Below are positions 36,462-44,156 of a stretch of 64,000 nucleotides of DNA, in pieces (the stretch's first letter is position 1; each line of letters begins with the position of its first letter). The position numbers and the translations under genes were made by a program. Source of the stretch: Kriegella aquimaris (GTDB taxonomy: Bacteria; Bacteroidota; Bacteroidia; Flavobacteriales; Flavobacteriaceae); NCBI RefSeq assembly GCF_900103215.1, contig NZ_FNGV01000014.1, positions 1 to 64,000 of the forward strand. Reading direction: 5' to 3'. Below the pieces are notes generated by a model. It was not told the DNA's origin and did not search any database. It saw nothing but the letters and a program-made list of their open reading frames with translations.

Positions 36462-37202
36462 ATGGACACGATAGAGGATATAAAGAATAAAAGTTTGCCA
36501 CGACACCTTGCCATAATTATGGATGGAAATGGTAGGTGGGCCAAACAGCGAGGGAAACTCCGGGTTTTTGGTCATGAAAATGGCGTCCATACCGTGCGGA
36601 ATACAGTTGAGAACTGCGTGAAATTGGGGTTGGAGTATCTAACACTATACACATTTTCCACTGAGAATTGGAAGCGTCCAAAGATTGAAGTTGATACTTT
36701 AATGAGATTATTGGTTTCCTCATTGAAAAAGGAACTCCCTACCTTCAATGATAACAATGTGAGACTCAACACGATAGGTGACATAGCCTCCTTGCCCAAA
36801 AAAGCTCATAAAGAATTGCTGGAAGTGATGGAGAAGACTGGTAAAAATACTGGAATGACCCTGACATTGGCATTGAGTTATGGGGCGCGAGAGGAGCTGA
36901 AAAATGCAATAAAGGAGATAAGTATCAAAGTTAAAAATAATATAATTTCTCCTGAAAATATTGATGAAACCATTATTAATACTCATCTTTACACGCACGA
37001 TTTGCCTGATGTAGATTTGCTCATACGCACCAGTGGTGAACATCGGATCAGTAATTTTTTACTGTGGCAGATAGCATATGCAGAATTATATTTTATAGAT
37101 GTGTTTTGGCCCGATTTTAAAGAGCATCATTTGTTGGAGGCCATTAAAAATTACCAGAACAGAGAAAGAAGATTTGGAAAAACCAGCGAACAACTCAAAT
37201 AG
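36462..37202 (+). CDS. uppS: Undecaprenyl diphosphate synthase (isoprenyl transferase)
   Basis: Makes the C55 lipid carrier for peptidoglycan and surface polysaccharides by cis-condensation of isopentenyl diphosphate onto farnesyl diphosphate. Catalytic Asp21 lies in IIMDGNGRWAKQRG (18-31). YTFSTENWKRP (about 64-74) and LLIRTSGEHRISNFLLWQ (about 187-204) form the substrate sites. 246 residues, normal. Its stop is 4 nt from the bamA ATG. Confidence 0.97.
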   Translation: MDTIEDIKNKSLPRHLAIIMDGNGRWAKQRGKLRVFGHENGVHTVRNTVENCVKLGLEYLTLYTFSTENWKRPKIEVDTLMRLLVSSLKKELPTFNDNNVRLNTIGDIASLPKKAHKELLEVMEKTGKNTGMTLTLALSYGAREELKNAIKEISIKVKNNIISPENIDETIINTHLYTHDLPDVDLLIRTSGEHRISNFLLWQIAYAELYFIDVFWPDFKEHHLLEAIKNYQNRERRFGKTSEQLK

Positions 37203-37206
37203 CGGC

Positions 37207-39801
37207 ATGAAAATGTCCTTGTCACTAGGACTTTTATTTACCTTCCTACTAAATTTTACGACAACTACCCTAACTGCACAGGAGGTTTCCTATGACGACG
37301 GTAAAAAGTATATCTTGGGGGGCTTAGAGGTAACTGGCCTTCAGAGCTATAATGAACAGACGGTAAAAACCTATACCGGACTTAGGGAAGGTCAGCCGAT
37401 TACTATTCCAGGCGACGAGATTAGTGAAATCATAAAAAAGTTATGGGGGTTGGAACTTTTTACCTCTATTGACTTTTACTACCATGTCGAAGATAATGAT
37501 AAGGTCTTTTTAGAACTTAGGATATTCGAACGCCCCACACTTTCGAAAGTTACTTTGAACGGAGTGAAAAAGGGCAAGATCGATGGTATTCTTGAAGACA
37601 CCGACCTTAAGAAAGGAAAGAAGATTACCGAAAGTCTTATTGCCAATACCAAGAACTACTTGCAGAATAAATACAAAAAGCAAGGTTTTTTAAACACCAA
37701 GGTGAATATCGCGACAGCCAAGGATACTACCGGTACCAATACCCAGAGTATGGTCGTGAATGTTGATAAAGGTGATAAGGTCAAAATCAAGCACATTATT
37801 TTTGAGGGTAATGAGGAATTATCGGATAAAAAGCTGGCAAAGGCCTTAAAGAAGACCAAAAAGAAGAAAATTTATCGTTTTTGGAAGAAATCGAAATATA
37901 TCGAAGATGATTACGAAAACGATTTGACGCTTTTAATCGATAAATATGCCGAAAACGGATACCGCGATGCACGTGTCGTTTCAGATACTATCATAGAAGT
38001 TGATGATAATAATATAGATTTAAAGATTGCGGTCGAAGAGGGAGACAAATATTATTTCGGTGATATAGATTTCGTTGGTAATACGGTTTACAGTGATCGA
38101 CAGTTGAGCAGGGTGTTGGGTATTAAGAAAGGTGACACTTATAATGGGGTATTGATGCGCGAACGAATTGCCGATGAAAAACCCGATGCACAAGATTTAA
38201 CCAATTTATATCAGAATAACGGTTATCTCTTTTCAAGTATTAATCCTATTGAGATTTCTGCTGAGAACGACACCATAAATTTTGAGATACGCATTATTGA
38301 AGGTAAAGAGACCTTTTTGGATCATATCACGGTTCATGGTAACGATAAAACGAATGACCATGTTATTTTTAGGGAATTGCGCACACGGCCCGGTCAACGA
38401 TACGATAAATCGAACATCATTCGTAGTATTCGTGAATTGGGGCAGTTGGGCTTTTTTGATGCGGAGCAAATAGTGCCCGATGTTCAAAATCCAGATCCTA
38501 ATGCGGGTACGGTTGATATTGCTTATAACTTAGTAGAATCTGGTTCTAGTCAAATAGAGTTGCAGGGCGGTTATGGCGGCGGCGGCTTTATAGGTACGCT
38601 GGGGCTTTCCTTTAGCAATTTTTCGATGCAGAATTTGTTCAAGGGAGAAGCATACAAGCCGGTGCCTATGGGAGATGGCCAAAGTTTTGCTTTACGTCTT
38701 CAAGCGAGTCGATCATTTAGGGTGTATAGCCTGAACTTTTCGGAACCCTGGTTGGGCGGTAAGAAACCGGTTCGGTTTAATTTATCATTGTCTCGAACCC
38801 AACAATTTGGAACCTCGTACACCAACACCGGAAGAATTGACGTCGATAAGGATCGTGGCTTTTCTATAACAGGTGTTTCTCTAGGTTTGGCCAAGAAAGT
38901 TTTATGGCCCGATGATTATTTTGTTGTTCAACATGCCTTGGGGTATCAGTTATATGAGTTCAATAATTACTATACGGGACTGTTTAATTTCGGAAACGGT
39001 GCTTCCAATGCATTGACCTATACGTTTGGTATAACAAGAAACTCGCAATTGGGAGGTCGTATTTTTCCTAGAGGAGGCTCTAACTTTGAAATTACCGCCA
39101 AACTAACTCCACCGTATTCACTTTTTAGCAATAAAGATTTCGAGGCACTGCGTGATCGTAGTGAAGAATTGACACCTGTCGTTTTTGCCCAGGGCAATGC
39201 AGATACGGCCGAAAGAAGAGAATTGGAAGCGGTCGATGGCGAACGTTTCAATTGGTTGGAATATTATAAGATTAAGTTTAAAGGCGACTGGTACACTACC
39301 TTGGTAAAAGACTTGGTGTTGCGAAGTAACACGGAATTCGGTTTTCTAGGTAATTATAATAACGACGTAGGTGATGTGCCTTTTGAACGCTTTTTTGTTG
39401 GTGGTGATGGTTTAGGTAACTTCACATTGGATGGAAGGGATGTCGTACAGTTAAGAGGTTATGAGAACCAATCCCTGACCCCTGTAGACCCCTTGACAGG
39501 AAGACAAGAAGGCGGTTTGGTATACAATAAATTTTCATTGGAATTAAGATACCCATTAACACTGAAGCCCTCTGCTTCTATTTACGGACTGGCTTTTTTA
39601 GAAGGTGGTAATGCCTTCAACAATTTTCAAGACTTTAATCCGTTTCAAATAAAACGATCGGCTGGAGTGGGGCTACGTATTTTTATGCCAGCTTTTGGGC
39701 TACTTGGTATTGACTTTGGCTATGGCTTTGATCCAGATGCCTCGGGAACACCGGGTCCAAGTGGATGGCAAACACACTTCATTATTGGCCAGCAGTTTTA
39801 A
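37207..39801 (+). CDS. bamA: Outer membrane protein assembly factor BamA
   Basis: Central Omp85 barrel that inserts outer-membrane proteins. The frame is open further upstream, inside uppS, but the ATG at 37207 gives a signal peptide (MKMSLSLGLLFTFLL, cleavage near TAQ) and is chosen. Several POTRA domains fill about residues 25-430, for example KYILGGLEVTGLQSYNEQTVK, VKIKHIIFEGNEELSDKKLAKAL and YYFGDIDFVGNTVYSD. The barrel follows and ends FIIGQQF with C-terminal Phe. The loop-6 VRGYE-type motif appears as QLRGYENQSL. 864 residues, typical for Bacteroidota. Confidence 0.96.
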   Translation: MKMSLSLGLLFTFLLNFTTTTLTAQEVSYDDGKKYILGGLEVTGLQSYNEQTVKTYTGLREGQPITIPGDEISEIIKKLWGLELFTSIDFYYHVEDNDKVFLELRIFERPTLSKVTLNGVKKGKIDGILEDTDLKKGKKITESLIANTKNYLQNKYKKQGFLNTKVNIATAKDTTGTNTQSMVVNVDKGDKVKIKHIIFEGNEELSDKKLAKALKKTKKKKIYRFWKKSKYIEDDYENDLTLLIDKYAENGYRDARVVSDTIIEVDDNNIDLKIAVEEGDKYYFGDIDFVGNTVYSDRQLSRVLGIKKGDTYNGVLMRERIADEKPDAQDLTNLYQNNGYLFSSINPIEISAENDTINFEIRIIEGKETFLDHITVHGNDKTNDHVIFRELRTRPGQRYDKSNIIRSIRELGQLGFFDAEQIVPDVQNPDPNAGTVDIAYNLVESGSSQIELQGGYGGGGFIGTLGLSFSNFSMQNLFKGEAYKPVPMGDGQSFALRLQASRSFRVYSLNFSEPWLGGKKPVRFNLSLSRTQQFGTSYTNTGRIDVDKDRGFSITGVSLGLAKKVLWPDDYFVVQHALGYQLYEFNNYYTGLFNFGNGASNALTYTFGITRNSQLGGRIFPRGGSNFEITAKLTPPYSLFSNKDFEALRDRSEELTPVVFAQGNADTAERRELEAVDGERFNWLEYYKIKFKGDWYTTLVKDLVLRSNTEFGFLGNYNNDVGDVPFERFFVGGDGLGNFTLDGRDVVQLRGYENQSLTPVDPLTGRQEGGLVYNKFSLELRYPLTLKPSASIYGLAFLEGGNAFNNFQDFNPFQIKRSAGVGLRIFMPAFGLLGIDFGYGFDPDASGTPGPSGWQTHFIIGQQF

Positions 39802-39848
39802 TTTAAGAGTCGTGCAATGAGCTAATCGGTTCATTTTAAATTATTTAT

Positions 39849-39856
39849 TAATTTTG
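39849..39856 (+). promoter_or_regulatory. -7 element upstream of the first OmpH gene
   Basis: TAATTTTG matches TAnnTTTG and lies 36 nt before the ATG at 39893. It suggests the two chaperone genes also have their own promoter besides bamA read-through. Confidence 0.4.
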
Positions 39857-39892
39857 GCACGATATTTTCTTTAGGATAAAACGAATAGTAAA

Positions 39893-40714
39893 ATGAAGTC
39901 AAAAGTAAAAGTTCTTGTTATTCTGACCGCAGTGTTGTTCGCTGCAAACGTTCATGCGCAACGTGGCGTTCGAATCGGCTATGTCGATATGGAATATATT
40001 CTTGAAAATGTTGAAGAATATAGAGACGCTGGTGAGCAGTTGGAAGCGAAGGTGCAAAAGTGGAAGGTCGAGATTGAGCAAATGCAGAGCGACGTAGAAC
40101 AAATGAAGAAAGATTTGATGGCCGAGAAGGTGCTGTTGACCGATGAATTGATAAGTGAGCGCGAAGAGGAAATTGATATAATGGAGAAGGAAATGTTGGA
40201 ATACCAGCAAGACCGTTTTGGCCCACAAGGAGATTTGGTGTTGCAAAAGCGTCGGTTGATCCAGCCGATACAAGATCAAGTTTTCAATGAGGTTCAAAAA
40301 ATTGGTGCCAATAAAAAATATGATTTTATTTTTGATAAATCGGCGGATGTTGTAATGTTGTATTCTGAAAAAAGGCACGATATAAGTGACTTGATTCTCA
40401 GAGGTATTGCAAGAACAAGAAAAGTTAGTCAACCAAGGAAGAAAGCCGACTCTAGAAGTCGTTTAGATAATTTTGAGGAAGAGCCTGATGAAGATGTTAT
40501 AAGTGATGCGCTCAAAGAGCGGCAGCAAAAGGCTGCAGAGGCAATAGAAGAGCGCGTTAAATCAACAGAAGAGAAAAGAGCCGAACAGTTAAAGCTAAGG
40601 GAAGAACGAAAAAAAGCGTATGAAGCCCGTAGAACAAAACTTTTAGAAGAGCGTGAAGCTAAAAAGAAAGAGAAGCTCGAAGAGCGCGGAGCGAGTACAG
40701 AAGATGAAAATTAA
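39893..40714 (+). CDS. OmpH/Skp-family periplasmic chaperone, long variant
   Basis: Periplasmic holdase that carries unfolded outer-membrane proteins to BamA. Signal peptide MKSKVKVLVILTAVLFAANVHAQ is followed by the OmpH core with VRIGYVDMEYILEN (26-39), long coiled-coil arms (about 45-110) and YDFIFDKSADVVMLYS near 140. At 273 residues it is about 100 longer than its neighbour. The extra C-terminus (about 175-273) is a very charged Glu/Lys/Arg coiled coil of unclear role. It follows bamA by 91 nt. Confidence 0.9.
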   Translation: MKSKVKVLVILTAVLFAANVHAQRGVRIGYVDMEYILENVEEYRDAGEQLEAKVQKWKVEIEQMQSDVEQMKKDLMAEKVLLTDELISEREEEIDIMEKEMLEYQQDRFGPQGDLVLQKRRLIQPIQDQVFNEVQKIGANKKYDFIFDKSADVVMLYSEKRHDISDLILRGIARTRKVSQPRKKADSRSRLDNFEEEPDEDVISDALKERQQKAAEAIEERVKSTEEKRAEQLKLREERKKAYEARRTKLLEEREAKKKEKLEERGASTEDEN

Positions 40715-40816
40715 TTATAAAGAGAGCCTGTCGGTTGAACAGGATTAGAAATGAATTAACCAAAACGAGAATACATCAACCAAAAATTAACACTAAAATA
40801 TTTTTAACAAAAAATC

Positions 40817-41326
40817 ATGAAGAAAGTAAAGAAAATAGCCGTTGCCCTAGTATTATTCGTAGCCGCTACTGGTTTTGTAAATGCACAAAGCAAAGTTGCC
40901 CATATCGATGTGACAAAATTATTAGCGGCAATGCCAGAGATGAAGTCGGCCGAAGCTGAACTTAAGAAATTGCAAGAAACTTATGGTGCCGATATCGAGA
41001 GTTCTATGACCGAATTACGTAACAAGGTAACACTATATCAGAACGAGGCTCCCTCTAAAACTCCAGAGGAGAATGAAAAGAGAGCTCAAGAGCTTCAAGG
41101 TTTCGAAAAAAATATCGGTGAGGCAGAACAGGCAGCTCGTCAAGAGCTTCAGAAAAAGCAAGGTGAATTGTTCGCCCCTATTTCTGCAAAGGCAAAAGCG
41201 GCTATCGAAAAGGTCGCTGCGGCTCAAGGGTTTGACTATGTTGTCGATGCCCAGCCCGGTGGAGGTTTGATCGTTGCTAACGGTAAAGATCTTTTGCCTG
41301 ACGTGAAGAAAGAATTGGGACTTTAG
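40817..41326 (+). CDS. OmpH/Skp-family periplasmic chaperone, standard form
   Basis: 169-residue Skp homolog with signal peptide (cleavage after VNAQS), KVAHIDVTKLLAAMPEMKSAE at the N-terminus of the mature protein, two helical arms rich in Glu and Gln, and the end AQGFDYVVDAQPGGGLIVANG, which completes the trimer body. It is the second chaperone of the pair after bamA and likely a diverged paralog of the first. A strong terminator follows 20 nt after the stop and closes the cluster. Confidence 0.94.
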   Translation: MKKVKKIAVALVLFVAATGFVNAQSKVAHIDVTKLLAAMPEMKSAEAELKKLQETYGADIESSMTELRNKVTLYQNEAPSKTPEENEKRAQELQGFEKNIGEAEQAARQELQKKQGELFAPISAKAKAAIEKVAAAQGFDYVVDAQPGGGLIVANGKDLLPDVKKELGL

Positions 41327-41345
41327 TAAAGTTCTCTTAAAAAAT

Positions 41346-41382
41346 AAAAAAGACCGCTCAATGCTTTGAGCGGTCTTTTTTT
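41346..41382 (+). terminator. Intrinsic terminator after the BamA-OmpH cluster
   Basis: Stem arms AAAGACCGCTCAA and TTGAGCGGTCTTT with loop TGCT, preceded by A's and followed by a T7 run. Strong rho-independent terminator for the second OmpH gene. Confidence 0.88.
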
Positions 41383-41502
41383 ATGCCAACAACTTGCTGT
41401 TTCTTCCTGCATTTCAAAGTAACCTGAGTCTTTCACTCGGTCATTGGAATTGTTACAGGTGCAATAGTAGTTGAAACTAATTACTGGCTAACGGTATGGT
41501 GT

Positions 41503-42363
41503 TTAAATCAGCTTCCTTCTCATATTTTTCCAGCGTAATTTTCTGATGAACTTTCCTTGGTCTTTTGAGGTTAAAAATCTTTTTTTTGCCTTTTCCGCAA
41601 CAAAATAACCCTCCATATTATCTAGAAAGGCATGTCCCTTTTTCTGTTTCCATGCCATTTTTAAAGACGCGATCAAAGTTATTGTAAGCCCATATCTCAT
41701 GCGGTACATGGCTTCCCCTTGCAACAGCTTAGCTTCTTTGTTATACGCTGCACCAGTGGCCCGCAAGTGTTTTACTTTTAAGGTGTCATCGGTAAAAATA
41801 TCGAATCCATGATATTGTGCCAACAATTCGTCAACAGTATCCCATCCCATGGCATTCTTGAGCCCTCCAATTGATTTGAAACAGTTTTTTGAATAAGCCT
41901 TAAATGCTCCACGTACATGATCTTTGTTCATCGGGTGGTTTAACTGCCACGTTCCGCCTGAGTCTTTTTCGTAAATAAAACCTCCGGCAATACCCACTTC
42001 AGGATGTCCTTTGAAGATGTAGGCGATACGTTCAAAATAATAATCGGGTAAGATGATATCTGCATCCAACTTTACCAAAAAATCATAGTCCTCATCCAGT
42101 AATTGTAAGCCTTTACCAAAAGCGGTGATGACTTTACTGCCGGGCATATGTGCTTCCGAAGAAGTGGTATTCAGTTTTTGAATAATAGGGCTCAAAGTTA
42201 GAAATTCATCAATAATTGCTTCTGTGGTATCTGTAGAATTGTCGTTGACTACAATAACTTTTTTGGGTTGTAAAGTCTGTCGCAATACGGAATTCAGGGT
42301 ATCTGCCAAGAAGGCCTCTTCGTTATGTGCCGGAATGACTATATAAAAGTCCATATCATTCAA
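41503..42363 (-). CDS. Family 2 glycosyltransferase
   Basis: 286-residue GT-A fold enzyme expected to transfer a sugar from a nucleotide-sugar donor. Motifs: VIPAHNEEAFLADTLNSVLRQ at the start, VIVVNDNSTDTT (nucleotide site), FLVKLDADIILP with the DxD-like Asp pair near residue 98, and a downstream GMGWDTVDE-like segment (AMGWDTVDELLAQYHG) that probably holds the catalytic base. No membrane helix is seen, but the C-terminus is basic (KFIRKLRWKNMRRK), suited to membrane association. It is the last gene of a three-gene operon with the methyltransferase and the KAS III-like synthase. Acceptor unknown. Confidence 0.88.
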   Translation of the reverse strand: MNDMDFYIVIPAHNEEAFLADTLNSVLRQTLQPKKVIVVNDNSTDTTEAIIDEFLTLSPIIQKLNTTSSEAHMPGSKVITAFGKGLQLLDEDYDFLVKLDADIILPDYYFERIAYIFKGHPEVGIAGGFIYEKDSGGTWQLNHPMNKDHVRGAFKAYSKNCFKSIGGLKNAMGWDTVDELLAQYHGFDIFTDDTLKVKHLRATGAAYNKEAKLLQGEAMYRMRYGLTITLIASLKMAWKQKKGHAFLDNMEGYFVAEKAKKRFLTSKDQGKFIRKLRWKNMRRKLI

Positions 42364-42398
42364 GTGTCAATTGGTAAATGCCAAATTGGAATTCCTTA

Positions 42399-42926
42399 TT
42401 AATCTTTTTTCCGCGTGGCGTAAACAATATAATATCTCGGCGTAAAACTACGCAGTAAGGGGCGTATTCCTATTTTTTTAACCGGGTTCGTCCACTTGGC
42501 TCGGTCTTTTATGACCCATCCAGACTTCTCTAATAGCCAATCGAATTGCCAATCTTCAAACTCGTGGTAATGTCGGTCCCAAGGGTCGGTCTTGCTTTTG
42601 TAAGCCGGTGAAAACCATAACTTCAATGGAATACTTGCTACTAATTTGTCCCCTTTTATTTCCCGTAACACATTGAAAGGTGCCAATAAGTGTTCGAAAA
42701 TTTCAAAGGCCGTAATAACTTGGGCATTTGATTGGATTACTGTGGAAAAATCAATATCTAAATCTTCACCTTTGGTGTTTTCGACTGCATATCCCTGTTC
42801 TTCCAATATTTTCGAAAAAGGATTCTCAACCCCCAAATCGAGAATAGTCTCATCTTTGGAAATATGTTTTTGAAAGAAAGCCAATGTGTGTTGGAACCTT
42901 TTGCTCGGAAATGTATTTTCGTACAT
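42399..42926 (-). CDS. Class I SAM-dependent methyltransferase
   Basis: 175-residue methyltransferase. Motif I is ILDLGVENP (28-36), followed by EDLDIDF and TAFEIFEHLLAPFNVLREI, the Methyltransf_23/UbiG-like acidic segment. It is small and has no N-terminal extension. It starts 7 nt after the KAS III-like gene ends and 36 nt before the glycosyltransferase start, so the three genes form one transcript. The substrate is unknown; a lipid or glycolipid made by its neighbours is a reasonable guess. Confidence 0.85.
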   Translation of the reverse strand: MYENTFPSKRFQHTLAFFQKHISKDETILDLGVENPFSKILEEQGYAVENTKGEDLDIDFSTVIQSNAQVITAFEIFEHLLAPFNVLREIKGDKLVASIPLKLWFSPAYKSKTDPWDRHYHEFEDWQFDWLLEKSGWVIKDRAKWTNPVKKIGIRPLLRSFTPRYYIVYATRKKD

Positions 42927-42932
42927 GCTATC

Positions 42933-44000
42933 TCAATATCTGTAAACCATCGCATTGACGTTCATTCCTGCGCCAACACTGGCAAAGATAACCACATCTC
43001 CTTTTTTGATACTGTGATTTTCTAATTTTCCACGCTTTACCATGTCGAAGAGCGTAGGTATCGTAGCCACCGAACTATTTCCCAATTTTTCTATGCTCAT
43101 GGGCATGATACCGGCTGGCATGTCAAGTGCATACAATTTATAAAAACGTTTGACAATTGCCTCATCCATTTTTTCGTTGGCCTGATGAATGATTACTTTT
43201 TTTACTTGTTCAATCGGAATGCCGGCAGAATCTAGGCAATCTTTCATTCCTTGGGGTACGTGCGTCAAAGCAAACTCATAGATTTTTCGACCATACATTT
43301 TTATATACCGTGTATCATTTTGGGATGATTCGCGATACGAAGGCCCGAAAAATAAATAATTTGCTTCTCCGTTGGCGTAGGTAGCTGAATTATGGGCTAA
43401 AATCGCACCTTCATCGTCGGTTTCCGCAATAATGGCCGCACCGGCCCCATCGCTATAGATCATAGAATCTCGATCGTTTTGGTCAACGACCCGCGATAGT
43501 GCTTCCGCACCGATAACCAAACACTTTTTGGCTATTCCACTTTTGATAAATGCGTTTGCCTGTATAACACCCTCGATCCAACCTGGGCAGCCAAATAATA
43601 TATCATACGCTACGCACTTCGGGTTTTTTATTTCGAGATGATGTTTGACCCGTGTCGCCAAAGTAGGCACGGTATCTGCTTGGGATTTTCCAAAAGGAAC
43701 GTCGCCAAAGTTGTGTGCAAAAATGATATAATCTAACTCTTCCTTATCGATATTTGCATCGGCAATCGCTTTTTCTGCCGCAAAAAAGGCAAGGTCGGAA
43801 GTGTTTTGATGGTTTTTTGCATATCTTCTTTCACCGATGCCCGTTATCGATTTGAACTTCTCTATAATCACGGCATTGGGTTGCGGGATAGGGGAGCCAT
43901 CGGCCTTAAAAAAGTCATGTTTTGCGAAGTCGCTGTTTTCAATAATTTGGGAAGGAACATAACAACCCGTTCCTATTATTCCAATATTCATGGTATTCAT
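42933..44000 (-). CDS. 3-oxoacyl-ACP synthase III-like (FabH/KAS III family) condensing enzyme
   Basis: 355-residue thiolase-fold enzyme with an intact triad: Cys138 in LFGCPGWIEG, His272 in IIHQANEKMDE and Asn308 in KLGNSSVATIP. The active-site neighbourhood (CPGW) differs from the CSGF of housekeeping FabH, and an insertion at 28-40 (FFKADGSPIPQPN) is seen, so it is probably not the fatty-acid initiation enzyme. Two close ATG starts exist (44000 and 43991). It heads a tight operon with a methyltransferase and a GT2 enzyme. It may start a specialised acyl chain or make a beta-ketoacyl or ester bond. Confidence 0.88.
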   Translation of the reverse strand: MNTMNIGIIGTGCYVPSQIIENSDFAKHDFFKADGSPIPQPNAVIIEKFKSITGIGERRYAKNHQNTSDLAFFAAEKAIADANIDKEELDYIIFAHNFGDVPFGKSQADTVPTLATRVKHHLEIKNPKCVAYDILFGCPGWIEGVIQANAFIKSGIAKKCLVIGAEALSRVVDQNDRDSMIYSDGAGAAIIAETDDEGAILAHNSATYANGEANYLFFGPSYRESSQNDTRYIKMYGRKIYEFALTHVPQGMKDCLDSAGIPIEQVKKVIIHQANEKMDEAIVKRFYKLYALDMPAGIMPMSIEKLGNSSVATIPTLFDMVKRGKLENHSIKKGDVVIFASVGAGMNVNAMVYRY

Positions 44001-44156
44001 GTTTTGTTACTTACAAGATATCGAAACGTTTTATAAATACGATTTCTATGGCGCCACGAATATGATGTTCATAGGAAAAGGAGAGGTAAATAAATTCTTA
44101 CCAAAGAACGGTTGATAACTTCTTATAGCCCGAAATTATTATAACCTTTCTATTTT

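Noticed and set aside
39899-40432. 177-codon frame on the minus strand opposite the first OmpH gene
   Set aside because: It is a low-complexity shadow (Phe/Leu/His-rich) of the coiled-coil coding strand.
40735-40959. Open frame on the + strand before and inside the second OmpH gene
   Set aside because: It overlaps the start of a clear Skp homolog in another frame and has no recognisable domain.
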